From Ambrosia x helenae (Eukaryota; Streptophyta; Magnoliopsida; Asterales; Asteraceae): DNA of 64,000 bases. The stretch is from assembly GCA_030844895.1 (NCBI GenBank), contig CM061223.1, positions 11,543,994 to 11,607,993 on the forward strand, read 5' to 3'. Positions 32,650 to 44,279 of this stretch are shown here, one piece after another. The position numbers and the translations under genes are program-made. The first letter of the stretch is position 1. The number at the start of each line of letters is the position of its first letter. The notes beneath the pieces are model-generated. The model had not been told where the DNA came from, did no database searches, and saw nothing but the letters and a program-made list of their open reading frames with translations.

Positions 32650-35063
32650 GATTGGTATCAGAGCCATGGTTATAGGGAATTAGGTTATTAGAATGCCTTT
32701 TAGCCTAGTCTATAACTAAGCTTACTTTCACGAGTCCTCTCGTTTATATTTCTCTTATTTCCTATTATTTTCTTTCAAGATATTTTCGTTATGATTATTT
32801 CTCGTTATTCTTTCGATATTTTGCTTGGCGAAGAAGACACTCGTATTTCACAAACGAAACGATATCATCAAGTTAGAAGTGACATCCATACCTTGGTGAT
32901 TAGTTTCACTCCTCTATATGTTATTTATCTTTGGAATATATCTTTGAGATAGGAGTGACATCCACACCTCAAAGAGTGTTTCCTTCAAAAAGAAACTTAA
33001 CCACTAAGCTGGGAGTGATATCCTTAACTTAGTGATTGGTTTCATTCCACAATCGTTATCACTTATGAAATACATCTTTGAGTTAGGAGTGAAATCCACA
33101 TCTCAAGGATCTATTTCTACATCTCGTTGATTATGAACTTTCTTAAATATTGGTAATCTATTATATACGTTAATTTTATCATTCACGTCATTTTAAATCT
33201 TGGTATTTTAAAACACATTCGATTTACACATACTTCATGAAATGGTTTCATTTTGCATTTTACAAACTTGTATTGCATATTTTAAAGACCAAATGTAAAT
33301 CTTCTGTTTTCATATGACGTATCCAAAGAAATTTGCAACTAATAATAAGCCTTATAACATTTTTCAAACTCGACTCCTCATAGACACATGAAAATGTGTA
33401 TTTACAAAGATTTTTCAAATGAACCGGTTTTGAATCTAAAACACACATCGATTTCTAAAAAGTTATTCTCATGCATTATTACTATTCTTTCAACTATATC
33501 ACCAAGTTCGAGCAAACTACGTTTTTGATAACCGAAAATTTATCTTATTACACTCGCACTCTTTCATTGTAAAACTTTTGGTTTAACAAAACAATGGATA
33601 TATTTTTTATCAGAATGTCGCTAAATGTCTTTTATAGTATAACGCATATATGTAAAATTACTAGATTTTAACTCACATGCCAGTAGGCTATACACCCGTT
33701 CCGTACACATTCATTTGCTGTAAATTTCATTATTTTATTCTTGCACCATTTTTATTCATAGTCATTTCTAACACGTTATTTGTGATTATTTTCACATTGC
33801 CTATTTGCATTAATTCCACTCGTTTACTTTCATTTTGTGCAATCGTGCGATTTACTCGATTTATGTTATACTATTCTTTCAGTCGGAATTTTATGCTATA
33901 CTTATATACTTACATGAACACATATTTGGATGCATATTTTCTTTCCTGTTTTTGAGCAAAACCCTGTTATACTTACATTATTTTGTTCATCATCATGGTC
34001 AATAAACATACTAATTGATAACTCGTATGAAATCTAAGCCAGTGCCCACGTACGACTCGGATTAGAATATTTCTTTAATCCGAGGGGAACGGTGTAAACC
34101 TCAGGGTCTATCAATATGAGTGTTTAGAGACAACGATGTGAACAGAAGTTACCGGTTAAGGGTGAACCCGAAAGGGAAGAACCTCTAACCATGTCTATTA
34201 CTTACACGTTACTCTCATTACGGTTAAAGGGTAAACCCGAAAGGGAAGGACCTCTAACCATGTCATGATTGAACATTATTTCATTACAGTGGCTATTACA
34301 TTCTGATTGCACGCATTTATTTCTAGTATTACTTAGGATAGGGTTATGGAAAAGCATAACACCCTAGTGTAAGGTAAATCGATGATTACGGTCCGGAACG
34401 CAATCATGGGCTTACAGGTACATGAGGGTGGTGTGTAATTCTAATCAGGCTGTTGGTAGACAATCAGTACGAATCCAAAGTATCGGGAGTGTGGTGGGTC
34501 AGCTGCGGTACATCCTATATATAAGCATAAACGATACTGCGGGAATGGACTAGGAGTCTAACCAAGAACCGACCCGTTACCCATTACTACCTCATCATTA
34601 GATAGTTGACTAACAGCTAGCATTTCGAGAAGAATGTTTGGGCACGAGCTTTAATTCGTCTTCTTAGAGTCTTTCTTTTGACCACCCACATAGCAAACAC
34701 GAACCTTGTGTACTCTTCCACTCTCAGTTATTTGAATTCTTATTGCATACTCTAACAACGTTCAGTCAGAAAAACTTTTCTAAAGTAGGGGAGACTGCTT
34801 CATTAGTACCCCTGCCTCTCACCCGTTACACATTCCTAAAGCCTGTCACGTTTAAAAATTTTCAACTTTCTAACCTTGAGTCAACTGTCAAAGATTTTGA
34901 AACTTTTACTTTGGGTATTAGACAACTATTTTAAACTGTGTCGAATCATAAACGATGAAAATTTTCTTTAAAAAACCTACTTAACTTTTGCAACGCCTTT
35001 TGATTCATAGTAACCTTCACTTGAAAGAAATTTCGAGACGAAATTTTCTAAAGTAGGGGAGAC
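32650..35063 (+). other. LARD internal region, non-coding with short repeats
   Basis: No gag-pol frame is present. Two repeat groups stand out. At 32875-33120 a motif of the form ggagtgaNatccacacctca recurs about four times at roughly 60-75 bp spacing. At about 34151-34200 and 34220-34267 gggtaaacccgaaagggaag and ggacctctaaccatgtc appear twice. Confidence 0.7.
32652..32665 (+). other. LARD primer-binding site
   Basis: TTGGTATCAGAGCC starts just after the 5' LTR and matches the complement of initiator-methionine tRNA, identical to the gypsy 1 site. Confidence 0.85.
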
Positions 35064-37771
35064 TGTGACATCCGCCACCTTCGTCTTTCCTCTAGTTGAC
35101 GAAAATAGTCCTTCAAAAATGTCCATTATAAACCCGACAAGTTTCGCCGTTTTAAAAAAAATTTTAATTTTTAAGGCGAATTAAAAATTTTAGCATTTAT
35201 TATAGATCGGGTATAAGTTTTAATCAAATGCGTAAGTGAAACGTAGTCGTAAAAGATCTTATAAAAAAATTTAGTTTTATAAAACTTTAAAAACAATTTG
35301 GTTAAATAACATTAACTTGGTTAGTATCGTATAAGGGGAAAAACTAACTAAATAATAAAGAAATTAACTAGGTTTAACATGGAGGGACCAAATCTGTCAA
35401 AACCCCAAACTTTTAAAACAACTTGTGCCTCCTTCCCTGAATCCGTTTTTCCGGCGCAAGATCCGGCCACCGGAGATTTTCCGGCGAAACATAAAAATCC
35501 GGTTTTAAGGTTCCTAACCGTTCAAAAGTCATTCCAAAACGTTTCTCCATCATATACCAACGTTTTCATATGATTAATTAGTCCATAACGCTGTTTTTAG
35601 TGAGTAATTAATCGAGTTTATAGCTATAACCGTCGTTTATTTAAGACCCATTCAAAACGCATGTTTCAATCGACCCTATATAAATTAATCTTACCATTTC
35701 GTTTCTGCATCATTAATCAACTCAAACCCACAAAAATCTGAAGCAAAATCGCGCCCAAAGCCTTGCAGATCGGCCTTCATAGTTGCGGCCTGCACATGTT
35801 CTTTTCAACCTTTAAAACGCGGATGTAAGTATCAATTCTTGGTGCCGTTTTGATTTGTAATCGTTTATCTTTAAGAGCCCTCAATTACAGACCTCTCATC
35901 TAGTCTAAATCGGATTATTAAAAATTCTAGGTTTAGGGTTTTGGCTAGTGAAGATTGGGGAAGAAGATGAGTATGAATATCATGTTAAATATTATTTGAT
36001 TCTAAAGAAATCAACAAAAGATGCTATAGAGTAGTGGTTAGTGTGTGTGCTTTGTCCAGCCAAGAACCGGGTTCGAGTCCCACTACCCACGGGTCTGGCT
36101 TATTTATTTTTTTTGTCTTTATTTTCCTTTAAATATCATTATATATATGTAATATTCTTATAATATTCATAATAAATTCACCTTTTGCCCAAAAATTATG
36201 AAAATTTAGGTGTAGCTTCTTGATAGCTCATAGAAAATTTTCATATTTTTAGTTTTCTGAAAAATATCTATTTTTATGATTTTATTAATTTAAATTGTTT
36301 TAATCATAATTAATTGATAAAAAATTCATTTTTAATGATTTTTATCTCAAAATTTTTGATAAATTATTTCTAATCATCATGAACTTAATTAAAAATTATT
36401 GGTTCAGAAAACTTTTATTTTTATTGATTTCCCTATTTTTAATCATTTAAACATGATTTAATCGTATTAAATCAGTTTTAAATATAAATAAGTTTATAAA
36501 AATTATGGGAAAATTATTGTTGTTAGTTTACATCAGAAAGTGTCCAATTCCTACAAAAATAGCATTTTTGGATCATGTCTTGTATTATTAGTCTTATTTA
36601 TCAATTACGGCATAATTACACGTTTATTTATTTATACTGTTACAACCTCTATTTTACAAATATTTTTCTTATAAAATAAAAATTTCCTATGATTAAAAGT
36701 CGTTGTTATCATTGATGGATCTTTGAGTAACTCATAACTATTTATTTCAATATTTATGATTATTGTATTTATTTACAATAATTAGTTAAAGTAATTAACT
36801 AAATTATTTTGTCTTAATTATTTAAACATATTTTTAATTAAATACTCAATTGGTAATAGTTATATTATTTAAACCACATTTACAACCTTTCATATATTAT
36901 TTGAGATATACAACTTTTACATTAACGCGACTTATCATAAAAACTCTAATTCCCCAAATCGACTTAGCAAACCCTAATGCCTTAGACCCTAGTTACCTTA
37001 GACTTTTTAGACATTTCCTTATTAGTATTATTACATATTATAGGTTGAATTCCTCGGAATTCCCATTACTTAGCTCACGACCGCTTAAGTTGGATTTTGC
37101 TCGCTTTCGCAACTGTGAGTATATCTTTCCCCTTTTTACTGTTTTACTATTTTTGGGGTGACTCATGTACTTATTATCAAGTTTCTATTACTTCTTACTA
37201 AAATAGCAATTCTCATGTGTGTTTGCTTTATGTTAATTTGTGTGTCTATGACTTGTCAAAATCATTAACCTTTGAGGGCCTGGCATTTCAATGAATAGTA
37301 CTATGGTATATACCCCTTGTGACTTTGTTGAGAGACCTTGGTCATTGTCTTGTGATTCATATTACTAAAAATGTTTTTGATTCTTGATTCTTGATACTTA
37401 TCTAGGGTTGATTTTGAACGGATATTACTTATTACATAATTGCAAACAGTATACAACACATGAATTGCGAAACACTTTTCTACTATATGTATACAATCAG
37501 GGTATGCTCACCAATACATTTTGTATTGACCAAAACGTTTTCGTACATGTTTCAGGTTGTTTTGAGATGCATTCTTTAAGCTTTCGGATTTATATTTAGA
37601 TTTTGTTTCATTGTATTTCAATTTAGTTGGCAGTTAGAATCGTTGTATTTCATTTCAATGTAATAAATTATTTAAATCAATGTATTCAAATTTGCACTTT
37701 AGTCCATGAGCTATTGAACAATCGTCACTACGTGACACCTCGATGTTTCCGCCATCGGTTGGGGTGTTACA
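35064..37771 (+). repeat. LARD 3' LTR
   Basis: 2,708 bp, nearly identical to the 5' LTR. The differences I saw are gactttgttg against gactctgttg, a 3-bp difference (cactacgtgacacc against cactacacacc) and the last bases (ttaca against tacca). TATA-like motif at 35677-35684. Confidence 0.93.
36020..36089 (+). other. tRNA-like segment in LARD 3' LTR
   Basis: Identical copy of the A-box/B-box segment at 30901-30970, with the B box GGTTCGAGTCC at 36070-36080. Confidence 0.65.
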
Positions 37772-37776
37772 CATGC

Positions 37777-39395
37777 GCACTCGAGCCATGGACGGCATCA
37801 CCAAACCAAAACAACCGTTTAACCTTCATACCACCACTATTACCCCTATTCCCAAGTCCCCACAGGCTGCCTTATCCTCACCGGAATGGCTCACCGCCAT
37901 AACTAGCGAGTTTAGTGCACTTAATAAAAATGAGACTTGGGAGTTGGTTCCTCGTCAACCAGATATGAATGTCATCAGGTTTATGTGGTTGTTTAAGCAT
38001 AAGTTTTGCTCGGATGGGAGTTTGGAGAGATATAAGGCCAGACTTGTATGTGACGGTCGTGGTCAACAGGTCGGCATTGATTGTGGGGAAACCTTTAGTC
38101 CGGTTGTAAAACCGGCTACCATTCGTCTGATTCTCACATTAGCCCTATCCCGATCATGGTCCATAAATTAGTTAGATGTTACTAACGCTTTTCTCCATGG
38201 CACTTTAGCAGAGACAGATTATATGCATCAGCCCATGGGCTTTCGAGATCAACGCTACCCCAACTTTGTTTGCAGGCTTAAAAAGTCTCTTTACGGGTTG
38301 AAACAGGCTCCGTGAGCCTGGTATCAACGCTTCACCGATTTTGTCTTATTGCAGGGGTTTACACAAAGCAAATCTGACACATCTCTATTTATATATCACC
38401 ATGGGAAGGACACGGCTTATTTACTCCTCTATGTGGACGACATTATTCTCACTACGTCCTCTGATGCTCTTCATACACGCATCATGCGGTCTTTATCAGG
38501 GGAGTTTGCTATGAAGGACTTAGGTCCTCTGACTTATTTTCTTGGTATCTCTGTTACCCGCACCGGGAATACTATGTTTCTATCTCAACAGTTGTACACC
38601 AAGGACATCATTCACAGAGCAGCCATGGATTCCTGCAAGTCAGTTGCTACACCTGTTGACACCGGTTCTAAGCTGGGTAACTCTACATCACCTTTATTTC
38701 ATGACCCCACTACTTATCGCAGCCTAGCAGGTGCCCTCCAGTACCTTACTTTCACCCGCCCTGACATATCTTACGCCGTCCAACAGATTTGCATGCATAT
38801 GCATGCTCCGACTGACGACCATGGGAATGCACTTAAACGCATCATCAGGTATTTACAGGGTACCACAGACTACGGGCTCACCCTTCATCCTGCTTCCAAC
38901 AATAACCTTATGGCATACACGGATGCCGACTGGGCAGGCTGTCCGGACACAAGACACTCCACTTCCGGTTATTGTGTTTACCTTGGAGACACTCTTATTA
39001 CTTGGTCATCCAAACGACAAGCGACCGTCTCCCGATCCAGTGCGGAGGCCGAATATCGTGGGGTTGCAAATGTCATGGCCGAAATCTGCTGGATCCGTAA
39101 CCTCATGCTCAAATTAAAACATCCTCCCTCGAAGGCCACCCTCGTCTATTGTGACAATGTTAGTGTTGTCTACCTATCAGGAAATCCAGTCCAACATCAA
39201 CGCACCACACATATTGAATTGGACATTCACTTTGTTCGGGAGCAGGTACAACGGGGGTGTATTCGGGTTCTTCACGTGCCTTCAAGGTATCAAATAGCGG
39301 ATATCTTTACCAAGGGTTTGCCTCGTCTCTTATTTGATGATTTTCGCTCCAGTCTCAACGTTCGGCGTCCTCCCGATTCGACTGCGGGGGTGTAA
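37777..39395 (+). pseudogene. Copia reverse transcriptase and RNase H
   Basis: After the nested insertion the polyprotein resumes with RTRAMDGI and PKSPQAALSSPEWLTAI. RT motifs follow: NETWELVPRQPD, ERYKARLVCDGRGQ and KSLYGLKQAP. Stops interrupt at 38169-38171 (before LDVTNAFLHG) and near 38312 (after LKQAP). The last frame, 38349-39395, contains the catalytic YVDD (residues 28-31) and the RNase H with YTDADWAGCPDTRHSTSGY, SSAEAEYRG and DIFTKGLP. It ends at TAA 39393-39395, overlapping the start of the 3' LTR, as is common in copia elements. Confidence 0.92.
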
Positions 39396-39562
39396 TAGCA
39401 CCAATCTTGGCAATAACTATGATAGATAGATTGATTGACGATATTAATTGTATAGATTAATTAGATTGATTCCTTTCCATATTTACGAGTCAATGACTCT
39501 ATATATTGTAATGCTTATCACACATAATGATTCATTCAGTAAATACAATAATATCTTCCTAT
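39391..39562 (+). repeat. Copia 3' LTR
   Basis: It is preceded by a G-rich polypurine tract (gactgcggggg) and starts TGTAATAGCACC. The match to the 5' LTR ends at cttcctat, before the ACACA duplication. Confidence 0.87.
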
Positions 39563-39567
39563 ACACA

Positions 39568-41598
39568 CGAACACGTTCCACCATATAGTCTTTTGCACAA
39601 TACAAGAAGCGAGCAAGTAATTACTCGATTACTAAGACAACACCCATATCTAGAACACATATCATTCTCAATGAAGACTCCATTGTGACTAAAAGCCAAT
39701 TTGGATGGCATTTTATCCAAAGTTAATCTCCACACGACCAGTTATTCCACTTGAATAGACCCGTAGGAAAACGTGGCCCCATTTTTCCAATAGATCCATT
39801 CTGAAACTAACATCGAAAACTTATATTTATTCGTTGTGATTTTGATACACCTAAGAGCCTTCATGAGGTTACCCACTTGAACCACAAATATGTGAATATA
39901 TTGGATTATATGGGTAATTTGTCAGTAGCATCTGTATACCGTGCTTGGTTCTTACAAAAAAGTGTGTACTTTGTTGGTTTTTTTAAGTTCCATAATTTCT
40001 ATTTTAAAGTATTTAGAAGATATTAAGGCTCATTTATCGTTGTATTTGCTTCATGTAGCATTCCGGTGGTTTTTTGTTATTGTTGTTCTTTTCCTTCTTT
40101 CTTTTTATTGTATTGGTTCACGCCAAGAAGATTATTAGTGGGATTGTTATGGTTACTCTTTGAATAAAACCAATTGGCCTGCTTACTTCCCCTCCCACGA
40201 GCAATTTGCAGGCACTGCGTGGGCATCCATGCTTCGGTTATTATCCTCAACTGGTTCTCAACCAATCGGTTTTCGGTTAATCAGTTCAGTTTATTCGTTA
40301 GATTGACTTTGGGTTCATTTAATTTGTTTTCGGTTAATAGCCAAAACCAATCTTCTGCTTAAAAATACATGAAATTGAGTTACAAATATATGAAATGGAA
40401 ACATAAATACAGGAAATCGAGGTATAAGATATGAAAAGATGAACCAGATGTATAAAAGCTAGAAATATATGAAAATATGAAAGATATGGTTTCGGTTCAT
40501 TTTTGTTAAATGTAGGTACAAAAAAACCGATAACCAGTTTTTGGTTAATTTGCTTTTCAATTAATTAAGGTTTTGGTTGATTTCGGTTTGGTTTTCATGG
40601 TTTTTCGTTCGGCTTCGGTCAATGATTTAATTATTACTCACTCCTAAACACTATTAATCACGTAATATATCAATTTTTCTAATTAAAAAAATATAGCAAA
40701 ACTATATATTATACTCGAATTAAAGAAAATAAAATGTTTGTTTTTTTTGTGTATTTTTTTTAAATATTAACGTACGAAAAAGTGATGGTCGTTTAAAAAT
40801 CGAGGGGTTAGTTTGTTTTTTTTTATAAATTATTAATTAGTTAACCATAAATTGGTTAATGATTAAGTATTAAAGTGTAATTAAGATAAGAGATTAAATA
40901 TGTTTGAAAGACTAATTGACCCTAATTTTAGGGTTATACCTTATGCATTATATTCTAAAAATTTCTTAGCTTAATTTTGGGGATTTTATAACGTTTTTCG
41001 CAAATGCATTATAATATAGTACAGATATATGAATATCTACAAATTATATCTTGAAATACCCTTTTTGAACACTTTAAATTTATACATTATATATTTATAT
41101 CTCATGCATCATCACTGTTCATCACAAAATTTAGAGCGGCAATTCCGAATATGACATGATTTTACTTGTGTTCGGGTTTGGAATGATGCCCTTTATATGA
41201 ACAAATATACTTGTCGTGTTCGTGTTCACCAATTCAACCCAAAATCCATCTGGCAACAATAGACAATCGGTATCCCTAATTTGTTTATATTCCGATCCAC
41301 GGGGAAGAGTTGGAAAGTGGGTAAAATGGTTTAAAGTTTTAAATATTAATTTAAATTGTTTTGGGAAATTTTTGGAAAATTGTGACGACACCGTGTATTC
41401 TAGGAAAACTATGACGCTGACGTGTCACGCGAGAAAATATGGGGAAAACTGAACGACTCCTTAGGCTACCCGGTATGGAGACACAAACCCACCCCGTCCC
41501 ACCTTTTCCTCCCCCGTCTCTGTCTCTACGCCACCCCCACCCCCACCCCCATCTCCGTCCCCCGTCCCCTTAGAGACATAAGAGACGTACCAATGGTT
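39568..41598. other. Intergenic DNA with low-complexity tracts
   Basis: No gene was recognised. About 40240-40620 is a dispersed repeat rich in cggttttcggttaa strings. About 41500-41575 is a C-rich run with ccaccc repeats. Confidence 0.5.

Positions 41599-41631
<33 letters not shown>
41599..41631. repeat. (GA)n microsatellite
   Basis: About 16 uninterrupted GA units, followed 150 bp later by a possible TATA box (tatataaacc, 41781-41790) and a CT-rich stretch. Confidence 0.95.
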
Positions 41632-41634
<3 letters not shown>

Positions 41635-41780
41635 CAATCACAAATTTAATATTATTACATTTATTTACTTTTATTGCATTTAATCTATCTATATAATAAA
41701 TGAAAACACTAGGGTTGAATCCTAGCTTTTGAGAGGGTCTCCTTGGATCCAAATGGTAAATGGAGCTCCATGAAATGTAG

Positions 41781-41940
41781 TATATAAACCTCTTCTTTTT
41801 TTTTTCTCACCATCCATTTGTATCTTAAAACATTCTTCCTCCTTCCTAGCCTAATACATTGTTCATCCTTCATATCCTAATTCCTTTCTCATTCCTCATT
41901 CTTTTCTCAATGTTCTTTTTGCAAGGTATGTTGTCCATTT
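41781..41940 (+). promoter_or_regulatory. Possible Pol II promoter of an unidentified transcription unit
   Basis: TATATAAACC is followed by a pyrimidine patch, a leader-like stretch and a good splice donor context (gcaag/gtatgt near 41925). Exon-like stretches with acceptor and donor contexts follow at about 42587-42672. The same exon-like stretch recurs in the 887-bp tandem units downstream. No continuous protein frame results when these are joined, so a non-coding transcript or a dead gene is more likely than a coding gene. Confidence 0.25.
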
Positions 41941-42539
41941 AATCTTATATTTATCATATTACATCAATCTTCTATGAAATACAATCGGTTTTTTGGTAAT
42001 GATCAAAACGTTTTACGATTAACATAAGTGTCGAAATTGTTTTATTATCAATTTTCTGATTTGGATGAGATTGATACATAACTGCTTACAATCATATTAC
42101 ATCAAAGAGAAATACAATCGGTTATGTATTTTCTTTTTACTACACAGAAAAATCACAATCGTATTACATCAACCTTCTACAAAATACAATCAGTTTTTTT
42201 GTAATGATCAACACGTTTTTTTATTAACATAAGTATCTAAACTGTTTACGATTAAGTTTCTGATTTGGATGAGATGATGAAAGTTTCGTAGATGATGAGT
42301 AATACGTATATCAATAGAAAGATTTCTAAATTCCGTTCTATACTATTTTCAAACGTATTTATTTAGTTAATATTATGGTTATATGTAAATCGATGTTTTG
42401 CTCAGTTTTATTCATTTACATTTTATGGATTCATTTAGTTGTATTCATTTGAATCTTTGGGTCATTTGATATTTTTTAAGAAGTCCGTTAGGATGATGAA
42501 TAGATAGATGTACATATAATTGTCATCAGTGTTTTTTAC

Positions 42540-44279
42540 ATATATATTGAATCGGTTTTACATATATATTTGAAAATCAGGATTTGATCCAAAGACACAA
42601 ACGCTATTATGACTTATCACAATGGTTCTCAATTCTTGAAGGTTTTGCATGACCATGCGTCAACAGTCTTGGTATTTTCTTATTTTCAAGTTCATATGAC
42701 TAATTAATTTTTTAAAACGATTCTTTATTTTTTAATATTGTTTTTAATGTGTCAAACTAAATTTACCATATTTATGTAATCGTTTTATATACCATATTTA
42801 TTAGGATTGTTTAATTAAATTATATTACTATTGACCGAAATTCATTGACCGAAATTTATTAGGATTGTTTTTGTCTCATTAAATTATATTTACTATTGAC
42901 CGAAATTTACAATATTTATTAGGATTGTTTAATATTATTTATTGTCCTTGATAATAATTGACCGAAATTTACCATATTTATTACGATTTTTTTGTCTCAT
43001 TAAATTATATTACTATTGACCGAAATTTACCATATTTATTACGATTGTTTGGTATTATTGATAATAATTGACCGAAATTTACCATATTTATTACGATTTT
43101 TTTGTCTTATTAAATTCGGTTTACTATAATAACTCTTATTAAATTTATTACGATTTTTTTTGTCTCATTAAATTATTTTACGAAATTATGTCTCATTAAA
43201 TTGATTATGAATCAATTTAACCCGTAATTTCAGCTTACCATAATTTAATGAGAAGAAAATTAAGTTTAATACGAAATTATTGTTGGTAATTATGAATCAA
43301 TTTAATCTGTAATTATGAATCAATTTAATCAATTTTTTATTATATATGATTGATTATGAATCAATTTAACCCGTAATTTAGACTTACCATAATTTAATGA
43401 GACGAATTTAATTTTAGTACGAAATTATTTTTGATAATTATTAATCAATTTAATCAGTAAGATGGCACATCAATTTAATCCGTAATTATTAATTTAATCA
43501 ATTTTTTATTATGTATGATTGATTATGAACCAATTAAATCCGTAATTTAGGCTTACCATATTTTATTGATCGAATTTATGTATGATTGATTATGAATCAA
43601 TCATATCCGTAATTATGAATCAATTTAATCCATAATTATGAATTAATTTAATCATTTTTTTTTGCATTAATGATTGATTATGAATCAATTTAATCCGCAA
43701 TTTAAACTTACCATAGTTTATTGACCGAATTTATGTATGATTGATTAAGAATCAATTTAATCTGTAATTATGAATCAATTTAACCCGTAATTTAGGCTTA
43801 CCATAATTTAATCTCATTAATTTTTTTTACCTAATATAAACGTCAATGCACTAACAATTTTGAATTTATGAGTAATATTAATTATATAAAAATAATTGTA
43901 ATGGACGTTTATGTATATAAGTGGATTCTAATAAAGAAAAAACAAATTTTGTTAATACCATATAAGCACACTAATTTTCTGTAATCACATTAATAACAAT
44001 GTTGACTTCTCCTACTAAAAATAGTCTTGATGTCATTGTAAAACATCAAATATAAACAATTGTAGACGAGTCTTATTTTTAGAAGTTATATTTATGTATC
44101 TTATCTCCCAAAATACTAAATAGAGAATGGTAATTAACCATTTTACTATACAAATTTAATAAATTCAATAAAGCATTCATTTGTATATTATTCAAAATAT
44201 AGAATCGATTATCAGTATAAATGGTAAGTTAATGAATATTCATTAGAAATACCGACTTTTTAAATCGGTATTGATAGAT
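42540..44279. repeat. Diverged tandem unit and AT-rich short-period repeats
   Basis: 42540-42670 is a diverged version of the start of the 887-bp unit downstream (tctcaattcttgaaggttttgcatgacc). 42800-43130 repeats ttgaccgaaatttaccatat and ttattacgatttttttgtc several times. 43200-43830 repeats gattgattatgaatcaattt and aatccgtaattatgaatc. No coding potential was seen. Confidence 0.7.

Larger units (their letters stand above)
29945..37771 (+). mobile_element. Nested non-coding LTR retrotransposon (LARD-type)
   Basis: The element has LTRs at 29945-32649 and 35064-37771 and target duplication CATGC (29940-29944 and 37772-37776). It has a primer-binding site after the 5' LTR (ttggtatcagagcc) and a polypurine tract (aaagtaggggagac) before the 3' LTR. 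Its 2.4-kb interior (32650-35063) has no gag or pol reading frame. Large LTRs with a non-coding interior fit a large retrotransposon derivative mobilised by proteins of another element. The TGTGACA LTR start and the sequence after the primer site (agccatggttatag) resemble gypsy 1, so a related gypsy element is the likely helper (inference). The two LTRs are almost identical, so the insertion is recent. Confidence 0.95.
26957..39562 (+). mobile_element. Ty1/copia LTR retrotransposon, split by a nested LTR element
   Basis: Short LTRs (26957-27133 and 39391-39562) flank a copia-order coding region: gag, protease, integrase, then (after the insertion) RT and RNase H. ACACA precedes the 5' LTR (26952-26956) and follows the 3' LTR (39563-39567) as a likely 5-bp target duplication. 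Without the nested element the copia is about 4.8 kb, the normal size. The LTRs differ at about three substitutions over the shared 170 bp, plus small changes at the start. Stops and frameshifts make it non-autonomous. Confidence 0.92.

Noticed and set aside
30260..37599. Frames of 64, 103 and 71 codons repeated at 30260/35379, 31731/36850 and 32265/37384 as conserved genes
   Set aside because: They are identical only because they lie in the two LTRs of one recent element; composition is AT-driven and no domain is visible.
39941..40138. A 65-codon hydrophobic frame as a membrane peptide gene
   Set aside because: No homology features, promoter or neighbours support it; it is AT-rich chance coding.
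41690..41740. Helitron 5' end at tctatctatataataaatg
   Set aside because: It resembles the TC starts at 25224 and 25844, but no hairpin plus CTAG end was found downstream.
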